Assembly: GCF_000231055.2 (NCBI RefSeq)
Contig: NZ_CM001466.1
Coordinates: forward strand, 3,641,669 to 3,697,123
Origin: Saccharomonospora azurea NA-128
Lineage (GTDB): Bacteria > Actinomycetota > Actinomycetes > Mycobacteriales > Pseudonocardiaceae
Reading direction: 5' to 3'
DNA length: 55,455 nucleotides
The notes below the pieces were generated by a model that saw only the letters and a list, made by a program, of their open reading frames with translations, ran no database searches and was not told where the DNA came from. The translations under genes were made by a program, and so were the position numbers. Below are positions 26,063 through 34,034 of the stretch, one piece after another (within the stretch, counting starts at the first letter, position 1; each line of letters begins with the position of its first letter).

Positions 26063-26901
26063 TGGCCATCAACACGGTCACCACTGCCCGCAAGGCGCGG
26101 TGGGCGCTGATCGACATCATCGTCGTGGTGTACGCGCTGGTGCCGGTCCTGTGGATCGTCTCCCTGTCGTTCAAGACGAAGGAGACGCTCGCGGACGGCA
26201 ACTTCATCCCGCGCGCGTGGACGCTCGACAACTACCGCGAGATCTTCGCGACCGACGAGTTCATCCGGCCGCTGATCAACTCGATCGGTATCGCGATCAT
26301 CGCGACGGTCATCGCGGTGGTGTTCGGCATGATGGCGGCGTACGCGGTGGCGAGGCTCGACTTCCCCGGCAAGAAGCTCCTGATCGGGGTCTCGCTGCTC
26401 ATCGCGATGTTCCCGCAGATCTCCCTGGTGACACCGCTGTTCAACATCGAGCGGGAGCTCGGGTTGTTCGACACGTGGCCGGGGCTGATCCTGCCGTACA
26501 TCACCTTCGCGCTGCCGTTGGCGATCTACACGTTGTCGGCGTTCTTCCGGGAGATCCCCTGGGAGCTCGAGAAGGCGGCGAAGATGGACGGAGCCACCCC
26601 GGGGCAGGCGTTCCGCAAGGTGATCGCGCCGCTGGCCGCCCCCGGTGTGTTCACCTCCGCGATCCTGGTGTTCATCTTCTGCTGGAACGACTTTCTGTTC
26701 GCCATCTCGCTGACGTCCACGGAGGCGTCGCGGACGGTGCCCGCCGCGTTGTCGTTCTTCACGGGCGCCTCGCAGTTCGAGGACCCGACGGGGACCATCT
26801 CGGCGGCAGCGGTGGTGATCACCGTTCCGATCATTCTGTTCGTGTTGTTCTTCCAGCGACGCATCGTCGCGGGGCTGACCTCCGGTGCGGTGAAGGGTTA
26901 G
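26062..26901 (+). CDS. sugB: Sugar ABC transporter permease SugB
   Basis: 279 residues, MalG-like, six predicted membrane helices. EAA loop [20 protein letters not shown]. The N-terminus [20 protein letters not shown] is the first helix. It pairs with SugA to form the pore of the trehalose importer. Starts one base inside the sugA stop and ends 3 bp before sugC, so the four genes are a single operon. Confidence 0.95.
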   Translation: MAINTVTTARKARWALIDIIVVVYALVPVLWIVSLSFKTKETLADGNFIPRAWTLDNYREIFATDEFIRPLINSIGIAIIATVIAVVFGMMAAYAVARLDFPGKKLLIGVSLLIAMFPQISLVTPLFNIERELGLFDTWPGLILPYITFALPLAIYTLSAFFREIPWELEKAAKMDGATPGQAFRKVIAPLAAPGVFTSAILVFIFCWNDFLFAISLTSTEASRTVPAALSFFTGASQFEDPTGTISAAAVVITVPIILFVLFFQRRIVAGLTSGAVKG

Positions 26902-26904
26902 GCA

Positions 26905-28086
26905 ATGGCTGAGATCGTGCTCGACAAGGTGACCAAGCGGTTCCCCGACGGAGCCCTCGCCGTGTCGGAGATGAGCATTCACATCCAGGACGGGGAGTTC
27001 GTCATCCTCGTCGGCCCGTCGGGTTGTGGGAAGTCGACGGCGTTGAACATGATCGCGGGTCTGGAGGACATCACCTCCGGCGAGCTCCGCATCGACGGTG
27101 AGCGCGCCAACGAGAAGTCGCCGAAGGATCGCGACATCGCCATGGTGTTCCAGTCGTACGCGCTCTACCCCCACATGAGTGTGCGGGAGAACATGGCGTT
27201 CCCGCTGCGGCTGGCCAAGGTGGACGACGCCACGGTGAAGCGGAAGGTGGAGGAGGCGGCGGCGGTCCTGGACCTGACCCAGCACCTCGACCGCAGGCCG
27301 TCGAACCTCTCCGGTGGGCAGCGGCAGCGGGTCGCCATGGGGCGCGCGATCGTGCGCAAGCCCAAGGCGTTCCTCATGGACGAGCCACTGTCCAACTTGG
27401 ACGCCAAGCTGCGGGGCCAGATGCGCACGTCGGTGTCGAAGTTGCAGAAGCAGCTGGGCACCACGACCGTCTACGTGACCCACGACCAGACCGAGGCCAT
27501 GACTCTCGGAGACCGGGTCGTGGTGCTGCGCAGCGGCGTCGTGCAGCAGATCGGCGCACCGCAGTTCCTGTACGACAACCCTGTGAACCTGTTCGTGGCC
27601 GGGTTCATCGGGTCGCCGTCGATGAACTTCGTGCCGGCGACGTTGGAGAACGGGGCGTTGAACAGCACGCTCGGTTCGGTCGAGCTGCCCGACCGGCTGC
27701 GCCGGATGGTCGAGCAGGCGAACGCGCCTCGCGACGTGATCATGGGTGTGCGTCCGGAGAGCTTCGAGGACGCGGCGCTGATGGAGGAGGGACACCGCCG
27801 GGGCGGCGCGACCTTCGACGCGACCGTGGACGTGCTGGAGTCGATGGGCTCGGAGAAGTACGCCTACTTCACGGTGGACGCGGAGCTCGCGCAGAGCAGC
27901 GAACTCGCGGAGCTCGCGGCCGACGCGGGTGCCTCCGACGTGCCGGGTGCGGGTTCGACCGTCGTGGCCCGCCTGTCGGCGTCGTCGGAGATCCGGGAGG
28001 GCGACCGGGCGCAGGTGTGGTTCGACATGGACAAGATCCACCTGTTCGACCCCTCGACGGGCAAGAACCTCACCTACAGCGGCTGA
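26905..28086 (+). CDS. sugC: Sugar ABC transporter ATP-binding protein SugC
   Basis: 393 residues, MalK/UgpC type. Walker A GPSGCGKST, signature LSGGQRQRVAMGRA, Walker B FLMDEPLSNLD and switch VTHDQTEAM. After about residue 240 comes the regulatory OB-fold (TOBE) domain (FIGSPSMNFVPATLENG, VRPESFEDA). Powers trehalose import by LpqY-SugAB. Last gene of the operon, followed by a strong hairpin. Confidence 0.95.
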   Translation: MAEIVLDKVTKRFPDGALAVSEMSIHIQDGEFVILVGPSGCGKSTALNMIAGLEDITSGELRIDGERANEKSPKDRDIAMVFQSYALYPHMSVRENMAFPLRLAKVDDATVKRKVEEAAAVLDLTQHLDRRPSNLSGGQRQRVAMGRAIVRKPKAFLMDEPLSNLDAKLRGQMRTSVSKLQKQLGTTTVYVTHDQTEAMTLGDRVVVLRSGVVQQIGAPQFLYDNPVNLFVAGFIGSPSMNFVPATLENGALNSTLGSVELPDRLRRMVEQANAPRDVIMGVRPESFEDAALMEEGHRRGGATFDATVDVLESMGSEKYAYFTVDAELAQSSELAELAADAGASDVPGAGSTVVARLSASSEIREGDRAQVWFDMDKIHLFDPSTGKNLTYSG

Positions 28087-28105
28087 GAACGGCTGAGGAA
28101 CCGGC

Positions 28106-28152
28106 GCGGGCTGCGCACGAGGGCGGTGTCGCTGTCGTCGTGCGCAGCCCGC
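28106..28152. terminator. Strong hairpin between sugC and the ParB-like gene
   Basis: Perfect 15-bp inverted repeat: GCGGGCTGCGCACGA at 28106-28120 and TCGTGCGCAGCCCGC at 28138-28152, 17-nt loop. Serves the two convergent units; no T-tract. Confidence 0.85.
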
Positions 28153-28186
28153 CGTCGTGTCCGCAATCGCTGCCGTCTCCGCGGCG

Positions 28187-29032
28187 TCAGGATCGGCGGT
28201 CGCGCACGGCCTTGATGACGTCGTCGTCCCAGCGGTGGGTCCGGATGAGCCGGTACCGTTCGCTGGCGACCAACAGGTACGCCTCGGCTTCGGTGCGGTC
28301 GCCCACCAGGTCGGCCTGGTGCAGCATCTGCACCACCGGCTCGAACTCCTCGGTGTACCACCGCTGCGCCACGGTCTCCCGGTCGAGCAGCGCTCCCTCG
28401 TCCTGCATCAGCCGGAAACCCCACGCCTCGACGTGCTCGCCGAGCTGGGCGTAGTCCTCGGATTTGGTCATCACCACCGCCGCGCGGGCCTCGCCACGCA
28501 GCGGCACCCGTTCCAGGAACAGCCGCCGGTAGCCCTTGACGATGAGGTCGCCGCGGTGCCGGATGCCGCTGGGGTCCACCTTGGTCTTCACGAGGGTGAC
28601 GTTGGCTTCGATCGTGGTGAGCCCGAGGGCGTAGGCGACCGACACCCTGTGGTGCCCGTCGATGACGAAGTGCAGGTCACCGACGCGGTACACGTCGATG
28701 GGCGGGATGTGTTCGCCTCGCCTGCTGGCCTGGGCGAGCCGCTCCCACCGCTGGCGGACGCGGGCGGAGGTGGGCCGGAACCGGCGGTCGAAGTCCCGGC
28801 CGCGGTCCACACTGCCCACGATGGAGTCGAGGCGGATCACCCGCAGCCCGATCCGCCGTTCACCCACCCTGCCGAGTGCCTCGACCACTTCGTCGAAGGG
28901 CAGCGTGATGTTGACGTCGTCGGGCTCGCCGCGAAGCCACATGGCCAGCCGCGAGAGGACCTGGCGGCGGCGGGCGCGGAGGAAGTCGTGTTCGGCGTCG
29001 ACGCGGGGAGAACCTGAGCTGCGGCTTCTCAC
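28187..29032 (-). CDS. ParB/sulfiredoxin-fold domain protein
   Basis: 281 residues. The segment PPIDVYRVGDLHFVIDGHHR at about residues 115-134 is the ParB N-terminal nuclease-like motif (GDLHFVIDGHHRVSVA contains the conserved G-H-R). No ParB helix-turn-helix is evident, so a DNA-partitioning role is unlikely; such domains also occur in CTP-dependent or kinase-like proteins. The C-terminal half is helical and charged. GTG at 29032 has GGAGG 5 nt upstream and overlaps the phosphoesterase stop by 4 nt. Function unknown. Confidence 0.8.
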   Translation of the reverse strand: MRSRSSGSPRVDAEHDFLRARRRQVLSRLAMWLRGEPDDVNITLPFDEVVEALGRVGERRIGLRVIRLDSIVGSVDRGRDFDRRFRPTSARVRQRWERLAQASRRGEHIPPIDVYRVGDLHFVIDGHHRVSVAYALGLTTIEANVTLVKTKVDPSGIRHRGDLIVKGYRRLFLERVPLRGEARAAVVMTKSEDYAQLGEHVEAWGFRLMQDEGALLDRETVAQRWYTEEFEPVVQMLHQADLVGDRTEAEAYLLVASERYRLIRTHRWDDDVIKAVRDRRS

Positions 29033-29733
29033 AGTGCCTCCGTGGGGGTCGGGCGGCCGATCCCGAACACGTGGGCCCCGACGACGTTGCGCACACGCGT
29101 GTCGCCGAGGCGGTGGTCCGGAGTGGGCCGACCGTAGGGGTGGACATGTCCGTGGAGCAGCCACCGGGGTCGCAGGCGGCGCACGGCGTGGTGCAGGCAC
29201 TCGAACCCTCGGTGGACCGGGTCCGGCCCGTCACCGACGCCCCGGGGCGGCGTGTGGGTCAGCAGGACGTCCACGGGACCGCGGGCGCGCCGCACGAGCC
29301 TGCGGGCCCGGCGGGCCTGCGCGCGTTCGCTCCACTGGTTGGGGCCGTTGTTGTACAGCGGCGACCCGCCGAGACCCGCGATGCGTACCCCCGCCACCTC
29401 GACGACGCGTCCGTCGGCGTTGACACCCCCCGGCGGGCCCGGCCACCGCGAGGGAAAGCCGGCGCGCAGGGCCAACCCGTTGCGGAAGCCGAACCCGCTG
29501 AGGTCCGGGTCGTGGTTGCCGGGCACGAACACCAGCGGCCGGTCGAGGGTGCTGGCGAGGAAGTCGAGGTAGTCGAACGGGAGGTCGCCCGCGGCGAGGA
29601 TCAGGTCGACCGACACGTCGGTGACGCACGCGCTCCACAGCGCTTCGTCGACCTCGTCGGACACGGCGAGGACGCGCGGCGGCGCGTCGATGTCGGGCAC
29701 GCCGCCGAGGCGTCGACCGCCCGGCGAGGACAT
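29029..29733 (-). CDS. Metallophosphoesterase
   Basis: 234 residues. Calcineurin-like fold: AAGDLPFDYLDF, the metal motif VPGNHDPD, LLTHTPPRGVGD and the C-terminal LLHGHVHPYG supply the usual Asp/Asn/His ligands. The first metal-binding Asp motif (normally DxH) appears as AVSDEVDE, so that site is atypical. ATG at 29733 is 8 nt after the small membrane protein gene and overlaps the ParB-like gene, so the three are probably co-expressed. Substrate unknown. Confidence 0.85.
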   Translation of the reverse strand: MSSPGGRRLGGVPDIDAPPRVLAVSDEVDEALWSACVTDVSVDLILAAGDLPFDYLDFLASTLDRPLVFVPGNHDPDLSGFGFRNGLALRAGFPSRWPGPPGGVNADGRVVEVAGVRIAGLGGSPLYNNGPNQWSERAQARRARRLVRRARGPVDVLLTHTPPRGVGDGPDPVHRGFECLHHAVRRLRPRWLLHGHVHPYGRPTPDHRLGDTRVRNVVGAHVFGIGRPTPTEAL

Positions 29734-29741
29734 GGCCCCGA

Positions 29742-29858
29742 TTATCCCGTGCCGTTGGCGAGTTCGGGGTTCGTCGCGATGACCGCGGTGACGACGACCA
29801 CCCAAACCAGCGCGGCCGTGAGGGCCCAGAACTTGAGGTTGGTGAGCATGCGGGACAC
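29742..29858 (-). CDS. 38-residue single-pass membrane protein
   Basis: GTG start at 29858 with a good ribosome-binding site (AAAGGAGTG, 6 nt away); an internal ATG at 29849 is the alternative. Residues 10-28 are strongly hydrophobic (FWALTAALVWVVVVTAVIA) between a basic N-terminus (SRMLTNLK) and a short polar tail, so a single membrane helix is expected. The stop lies 8 nt before the phosphoesterase ATG, and corA ends 62 bp upstream. Too short for standard gene finders. Possible regulator of CorA or anchor for the phosphoesterase, by position only. Confidence 0.6.
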   Translation of the reverse strand: MSRMLTNLKFWALTAALVWVVVVTAVIATNPELANGTG

Positions 29859-29920
29859 GACTCACTCCTTTCGTCGAGCAGGGAAGGCAGGAAGGCTTCA
29901 GCGGCGACGAGACGCTCGCG

Positions 29921-31015
29921 TCAGAGCCATTTCTTCTTGCGGAACACGCGGTAGAGCACCAGGCAGATCACGAGGATCACCACGATCACCGCCGGGTAGC
30001 CGTAGCGCAGCTGCACCTCGGGCATGTACTCGAAGTTCATGCCGTAGATGCCGGCGATGGCGGTGGGCACCGCGATGATCGCCGCCCACGAGGTGATCTT
30101 GCGCATGTCGGAGTTGAGCTGGAGCGTGATCTTGCCGAGCGTGGCGTCGACCAACGTCGTCAGCAGTTCGTCGAACGCGGCCACGCGGTCGGACACCGTG
30201 ATGACGTGGTCGTGGACGTTGCGGAAGTACGACCGGACCTCCTCGGGGATCATCCGGGTGTAGCCCTCCGCCAGCCTGCGCAGCGGCGTCGCCAGCGGCA
30301 GTACCGCCCTGCGCAGTTCCAGCACCTCGCGCTTGAAGAGGTAGATCTGTTCGGACGTCACCCGCGTGCGCGGCGCGAACACCTCGGTCTCCATCTCGTC
30401 GATGTCGTCCTCGATGCGCTCGGTGACGTTGAGGAAGTGGTCGACGACGTGGTCGGCGATCGCGTGCAGCACCGACGCGGGACCGTGCAGCAGGCGTTCG
30501 GGGTCGGCGTCGAGCTCCCGGCGCAGGTGCGTCAGACCGGCGTGGTTGCCGTGGCGGACGGTGATGATGAAGTCGGAGCCGACGAACGCCATGAGCTCGC
30601 CCGACTCGACGATCTCGTTGGCCGTGGTGGGCGAGTCGTGCTCCACGTACCGCACGGTGCGGAACACCATGAACAGCGTGTCGTCGTAGCGTTCGAGCTT
30701 CGGCCGCTGGTGGGCGTGCACGGCGTCCTCGACCGCGAGCTCGTGCAGCCCGAAGGTGTCGGCGATGCCCTGGATCTGCTCCTCGGTGGGCTCGTGCAGG
30801 CCGATCCACACGAAGCCCTCGCCCCGGGACCGGACCTCGGCGATCGCGTCGGCGTGCGACCACTCGCCGGGTTGCCGGACCCCGTCGACGTAGACACCGC
30901 AGTCGACGACGTACGTGGGTGGCGTGACCTCGCGGGAGCCGCCGCGACGCCGAAGGTCGCGGGCCCGGCCGTTGGCACGGCCGCGCAGGCTGCCGAGAGA
31001 GGGAATGGCGGGCAT
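29921..31015 (-). CDS. corA: Magnesium/cobalt transporter CorA
   Basis: 364 residues. Long cytosolic N-terminal domain, then two C-terminal membrane helices; the first ends with the GMN signature (IAGIYGMNFEYMPE) that forms the selectivity filter. The charged end FRKKKWL is typical. GGAGG is 6 nt before the ATG at 31015. Mycobacterial corA (Rv1239c) also lies beside lpqY-sugABC. A possible leader peptide lies upstream (31123-31200). Confidence 0.95.
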   Translation of the reverse strand: MPAIPSLGSLRGRANGRARDLRRRGGSREVTPPTYVVDCGVYVDGVRQPGEWSHADAIAEVRSRGEGFVWIGLHEPTEEQIQGIADTFGLHELAVEDAVHAHQRPKLERYDDTLFMVFRTVRYVEHDSPTTANEIVESGELMAFVGSDFIITVRHGNHAGLTHLRRELDADPERLLHGPASVLHAIADHVVDHFLNVTERIEDDIDEMETEVFAPRTRVTSEQIYLFKREVLELRRAVLPLATPLRRLAEGYTRMIPEEVRSYFRNVHDHVITVSDRVAAFDELLTTLVDATLGKITLQLNSDMRKITSWAAIIAVPTAIAGIYGMNFEYMPEVQLRYGYPAVIVVILVICLVLYRVFRKKKWL

Positions 31016-31477
31016 GGGAAGCCTCCTGGCTGTGACGTCGTGGGTCGATGACGACAGGCACGTGCCAGCGGCCCCGCCTGGGGCTCGACGAGACGCGGGA
31101 GAGACGCGGGAAACGCGAACGGCTACCGCGGCGTCAGTGATCGGGCCCGTGAGGGAGGGACGCCGGCCGAACTAGGAAGCGGACTATCGCCACTACTCAT
31201 CTGCGTCCTCACCTCCTCGGACTCGACGTCGATCGGCGCGGGCGGCGAGTGTGGAGGACCCGCCGTGCGAACATCTCGCGCCGCTGTCCGAGGGTACCCC
31301 TGTCGGAGTGATCACGTCCGGACAGGCCGGTGTGATGTTGGTGAATATCCGGTGGTAGAGCCGGAAAGTGGAGGCGACACGCCCACAGCCGGGCCTGCCA
31401 ACGGTTACGGTGAGGCGAGATCCCGCCCGAACCGGGCCCGGTGGGCGGGACGCCTGTCGGCCACCCCGAGGACGGAC
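31016..31477. other. Intergenic region between divergent corA and DUF2332 genes
   Basis: 462 bp. It contains the corA leader (leftward) with a candidate 25-codon ORF, and a TACGGT hexamer at 31406-31411 that might be the DUF2332 -10, although no clear -35 supports it. I looked for but did not recognise an M-box Mg2+ riboswitch. Open frames extending DUF2332 upstream have no conserved look. Confidence 0.45.
31123..31200 (-). CDS. Possible 25-codon proline-rich leader peptide of corA
   Basis: ATG at 31200 preceded by GAGGAGGTGAGG (Shine-Dalgarno 6 nt away), stop TAG at 31123. The peptide has five prolines (residues 7, 9, 15, 16, 24), including a Pro-Pro pair, and many Ser. It ends 107 nt before the corA ATG. 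Mg2+-transporter genes elsewhere (mgtA) are controlled through proline-rich leaders, hence the interest; no attenuator structure was identified here. The peptide is hypothetical. Confidence 0.3.
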   Translation of the reverse strand: MSSGDSPLPSSAGVPPSRARSLTPR

Positions 31478-32587
31478 ATGACTTCGAGTCTGGACACGGT
31501 TCGCGAGCGCCTGCGCCGGTTCGCCGAGTACGAGGCGGCGGACTCGTCGCCGCTGTACTCGCATCTGGCCGCCGAGGCGGCGGGCGACGACGACGTCGCG
31601 CGCCTGCTCACCGCGGCCTCCGGAAACGACGCGCATCCCACGCTGCTGCTGGCCGCGGCGCACCGGTTGCTCCAGTCGGAACCCATCCACCCGCTGACGC
31701 GGTACTACCCGTCCCTGGGCGGCCTCGACGGGCCGGACGAGCAGACGTGGTCGCTGTTCCGGGAGTTCGTGCTCGACCGGGCGAAGGCGATGCGCGAACT
31801 CGTCGGGACCCGGTTCACGCAGACCAACGAGGTCCGGCGCGCCGCCGTCCTCTATCCCGCGGTCGCCTCCGTGGCGAAACGGGTCCGGGGAGCCGTCGGG
31901 CTGCTGGAGGTCGGGTGCAGTGCCGGCCTGCTGCTGGGCATGGACACCTTCTCGTACCGATACCTGTGCGACGGCGGGGAACAGATCACCGCGGGCCCGG
32001 CCAAGGCGGCCGTGGGCCTGCACTGCGCGCTCGCGACGGGTCCGGAGGCGGTGTTTCCGGCGCTGCCGCGCAAGGTGACCGTCTCGGCGCGTGTCGGGCT
32101 GGACCGTTCGCCCGTCGACGCGTCCGACGAGGAGGAGCTGGCGTGGCTGGAGGCGTGCGTGTGGGCCGACCAGCCCGACCGCATCCGCCTGCTGCGGACG
32201 GCGGCGGCCGCGCAACGCCGCAAGCCACCGGAGTTGGTGGCGGGTGACGCGGTGGATGACTTCGCCACGGCGGCGGCCCGGGTACCGGACGAGGTCCCGC
32301 TCGTGGTCTTCACCAGCTTCGCCCTGCCGTACCTGTCGGCGACCCGGCGGGACGACTTCGTGGCGGCGTTGCGGGAGGTGGCGTCCCGGCGGCGCCTGTG
32401 GTGGGTCGCGATGGAGGACTACGCGGCGGGGCTGCGCCACGTGCTTCCCGGCCGGGACGAGTTGTCCTACGCCGTGACGGGCCGGGCCACGCTCGGTCTG
32501 GTGTCCTTCGAGAACGGGCAGGCCAGCGCGGAGGTCAAGGCGCAGGCCGTGCCCCACGGTCAGCGCATGACGTGGCTGGCGAGCTGA
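31478..32587 (+). CDS. DUF2332 family protein (putative methyltransferase-like)
   Basis: 369 residues. Actinobacterial DUF2332 family. Recognisable features: YPSLGG near residue 75, TQTNEVRRAAVLYPAV, and the glycine-rich loop LLEVGCSAGLLLGMD, which resembles a SAM-binding motif I, followed by FTSFALPYLS. A methyltransferase fold is therefore likely, but substrate and activity are unknown. ATG at 31478 is chosen because conservation begins at MTSSLDTVRERLRRFAEYEA; the open frame upstream is not conserved. Confidence 0.85.
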   Translation: MTSSLDTVRERLRRFAEYEAADSSPLYSHLAAEAAGDDDVARLLTAASGNDAHPTLLLAAAHRLLQSEPIHPLTRYYPSLGGLDGPDEQTWSLFREFVLDRAKAMRELVGTRFTQTNEVRRAAVLYPAVASVAKRVRGAVGLLEVGCSAGLLLGMDTFSYRYLCDGGEQITAGPAKAAVGLHCALATGPEAVFPALPRKVTVSARVGLDRSPVDASDEEELAWLEACVWADQPDRIRLLRTAAAAQRRKPPELVAGDAVDDFATAAARVPDEVPLVVFTSFALPYLSATRRDDFVAALREVASRRRLWWVAMEDYAAGLRHVLPGRDELSYAVTGRATLGLVSFENGQASAEVKAQAVPHGQRMTWLAS

Positions 32588-32604
32588 CTCGCGCGCTCGT
32601 CAGC
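32583..32604. terminator. Hairpin joining the stops of DUF2332 and NUDIX genes
   Basis: GCTGAC at 32583-32588 pairs with GTCAGC at 32599-32604. The left arm contains the DUF2332 TGA and the right arm the NUDIX stop (TCA on this strand). 6-bp stem only. Confidence 0.4.
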
Positions 32605-33043
32605 AGCGGGGCAGCACGCCCCAGTCCCGCAGGTTCGCGTGCAGGCCCTTCGTCAGGAGCCCGGCGCGGTCCAGGTCGGCCAGTTCGGCGTCCGTGACCC
32701 AGCGGGCGTCGGCGGCGTCGTCGCCCGGCCGTAGCGCTGTGTCCTCGACGCCCTCGACGGTGCACGCGTAGTCGTGGATCTCGTATCGATCGCGGGTGAC
32801 AACGCCCACACGACGTTCCGGCCGTACCGACAGGCCGGTCTCCTCGTGGAGCTCGCGGACGACGGCGTCGGTGTCGGTCTCCCCGGACTCCACCCGGCCG
32901 CCCGGCAGCGACCACAGTCCTCGGGAAGGCGCGTGACCTCGAAGGATGAGCAGAAGACGTCCGTCGGAGTCGAACACGATCCCGCCGACGCAGCGCTGGG
33001 TGCTCAACGCGGTCTCCTCTTCCCAGGAGTGTGTACCCGACAT
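32600..33043 (-). CDS. NUDIX hydrolase (MutT-like)
   Basis: 147 residues. Canonical Nudix box GGRVESGETDTDAVVRELHE followed by ETGL, at about residues 45-70, with the preceding SRGLWSLPGG strand typical of MutT/ADP-ribose pyrophosphatase-like enzymes. ATG at 33043 begins MSGTHSWEEETALSTQRCVGG. Converges with DUF2332. Possible roles include nucleotide-pool sanitation; substrate not predictable. Confidence 0.9.
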   Translation of the reverse strand: MSGTHSWEEETALSTQRCVGGIVFDSDGRLLLILRGHAPSRGLWSLPGGRVESGETDTDAVVRELHEETGLSVRPERRVGVVTRDRYEIHDYACTVEGVEDTALRPGDDAADARWVTDAELADLDRAGLLTKGLHANLRDWGVLPRC

Positions 33044-33086
33044 TTCGGGAACCTCACGGAGTGTAGTTGAAGATCGACTTCGCTGC

Positions 33087-33139
33087 ACCGCACTGACCCA
33101 AGTGCAGGACTTTACTGCCGTAACGGAGCGCAGTGCGGT
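33087..33139. repeat. Inverted repeat upstream of the small membrane protein
   Basis: ACCGCACTG at 33087-33095 and CAGTGCGGT at 33131-33139, perfect 9-bp arms 35 nt apart, in the divergent gap between the NUDIX gene and the 53-residue membrane protein. Possible regulator site with looping, or chance. Confidence 0.4.
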
Positions 33140-33201
33140 ACAAACTTAGTGGCACCAAGCCGCTGTACAGGTCTGCACTTCGAGAGACGGGATTGATCAC
33201 C

Positions 33202-33363
33202 GTGAACGTCAAAAAGCTTGCGATGTTCGCTGGTATCGCGTTGGTCCTCTTCTTCGTGATCGCCCGGCCAGGCGAGGCGGCGGGGTTCGTGGACAACATC
33301 ATCACCGCGCTGCGAGACGCCGCCGAAGCCGTGATCACGTTCGTCAGCAACGTGTTCAGCTGA
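33202..33363 (+). CDS. Small membrane protein, 53 residues
   Basis: From GTG 33202; TTG 33193 would add three residues. One hydrophobic helix (about 6-24, LAMFAGIALVLFFVIARP) is followed by an amphipathic C-terminal helix (FVDNIITALRDAAEAVITFV). It lies 16 bp before the PH-domain gene in the same direction and may be co-expressed with it. This pairing recurs in actinobacteria as I recall. Function unknown. Confidence 0.75.
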   Translation: MNVKKLAMFAGIALVLFFVIARPGEAAGFVDNIITALRDAAEAVITFVSNVFS

Positions 33364-33379
33364 TCGGCACGCTCCGGCC

Positions 33380-33946
33380 ATGTTCGCGCCACGTGATCCA
33401 GACGAGTACCTGCTCGACACCGAACGTCGGGTGATCAGAATCCGGCGGCACTGGGCCTGCCTCATCTGGCAGACCTTCGAGGCCGTCGCCCTGATCGCCG
33501 TGTGCGTGATGGTCTCCTACATCCTGCCGCCCGCGATGTGGATGCTGCAGAACGTCCTCTGGTACGTCGCGCTGTTCCTCGTGCTGCGCTTCGCCTACCA
33601 GGTCGTGGAATGGTGGGTCGAGCGCCTGGTGGTCACCGACAAACGCTTCGTCATGACCACCGGGGTCTGGACGACACAGGTGCTCATGATGCCCATCACC
33701 AAGGTCACCGACCTCACCTACGAGCGGCCGTTCCTCGGCCGCATCCTCGGGTACGGGACGATGGTGGTGGAGTCGGCGGGGCAGATCCAGGCGTTGAACC
33801 GCATCGAGTACCTGCCGAAGCCGGAGGAGTTCTACGACACGATCTCCGAGCTCGTGTTCGGCGACAAGCAGAAGCAGGCCGAGCGGTTCTCCATGATCAA
33901 GGCGCAGCGGGCGGCGCGGCGCAGCAAGAAAAAGGTGATCGGCTGA
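33380..33946 (+). CDS. Membrane protein with bacterial PH domain (YdbS-like)
   Basis: 188 residues. Two membrane helices (about 32-50 and 58-78), then a bacterial PH (bPH2) domain: WVERLVVTDKRFVMTTGVWT, MPITKVTDLTYERPFLGRIL, YGTMVVESAGQIQALNRIEY. Such proteins are thought to help in membrane or envelope stress functions. C-terminus is basic (RRSKKKVIG). ATG at 33380. Confidence 0.9.
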   Translation: MFAPRDPDEYLLDTERRVIRIRRHWACLIWQTFEAVALIAVCVMVSYILPPAMWMLQNVLWYVALFLVLRFAYQVVEWWVERLVVTDKRFVMTTGVWTTQVLMMPITKVTDLTYERPFLGRILGYGTMVVESAGQIQALNRIEYLPKPEEFYDTISELVFGDKQKQAERFSMIKAQRAARRSKKKVIG

Positions 33947-34034
33947 CGCGCGAGCAGGACGGCGGCGACGACGCCGGCCGGGTGCGGCCCAGGGTGCGGC
34001 CCCGCATACCGGGCGGCGCTGGACAATGGTCCGT

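Noticed and set aside
25915-28041. A 708-codon open frame on the minus strand across sugB and sugC
   Set aside because: Composition and arginine/histidine-rich repeats are those of a GC-driven antisense shadow; sugB and sugC have full diagnostic motifs on the other strand.
31016-31260. M-box Mg2+ riboswitch before corA
   Set aside because: Searched by eye for the conserved M-box helices; no convincing match. Covariance-model search would be decisive.
33047-33062. SigE-type promoter (GGGAACC ... GTT) near the NUDIX gene
   Set aside because: Spacing between GGAAC and GTT is about 12 nt, not the required 15-17.
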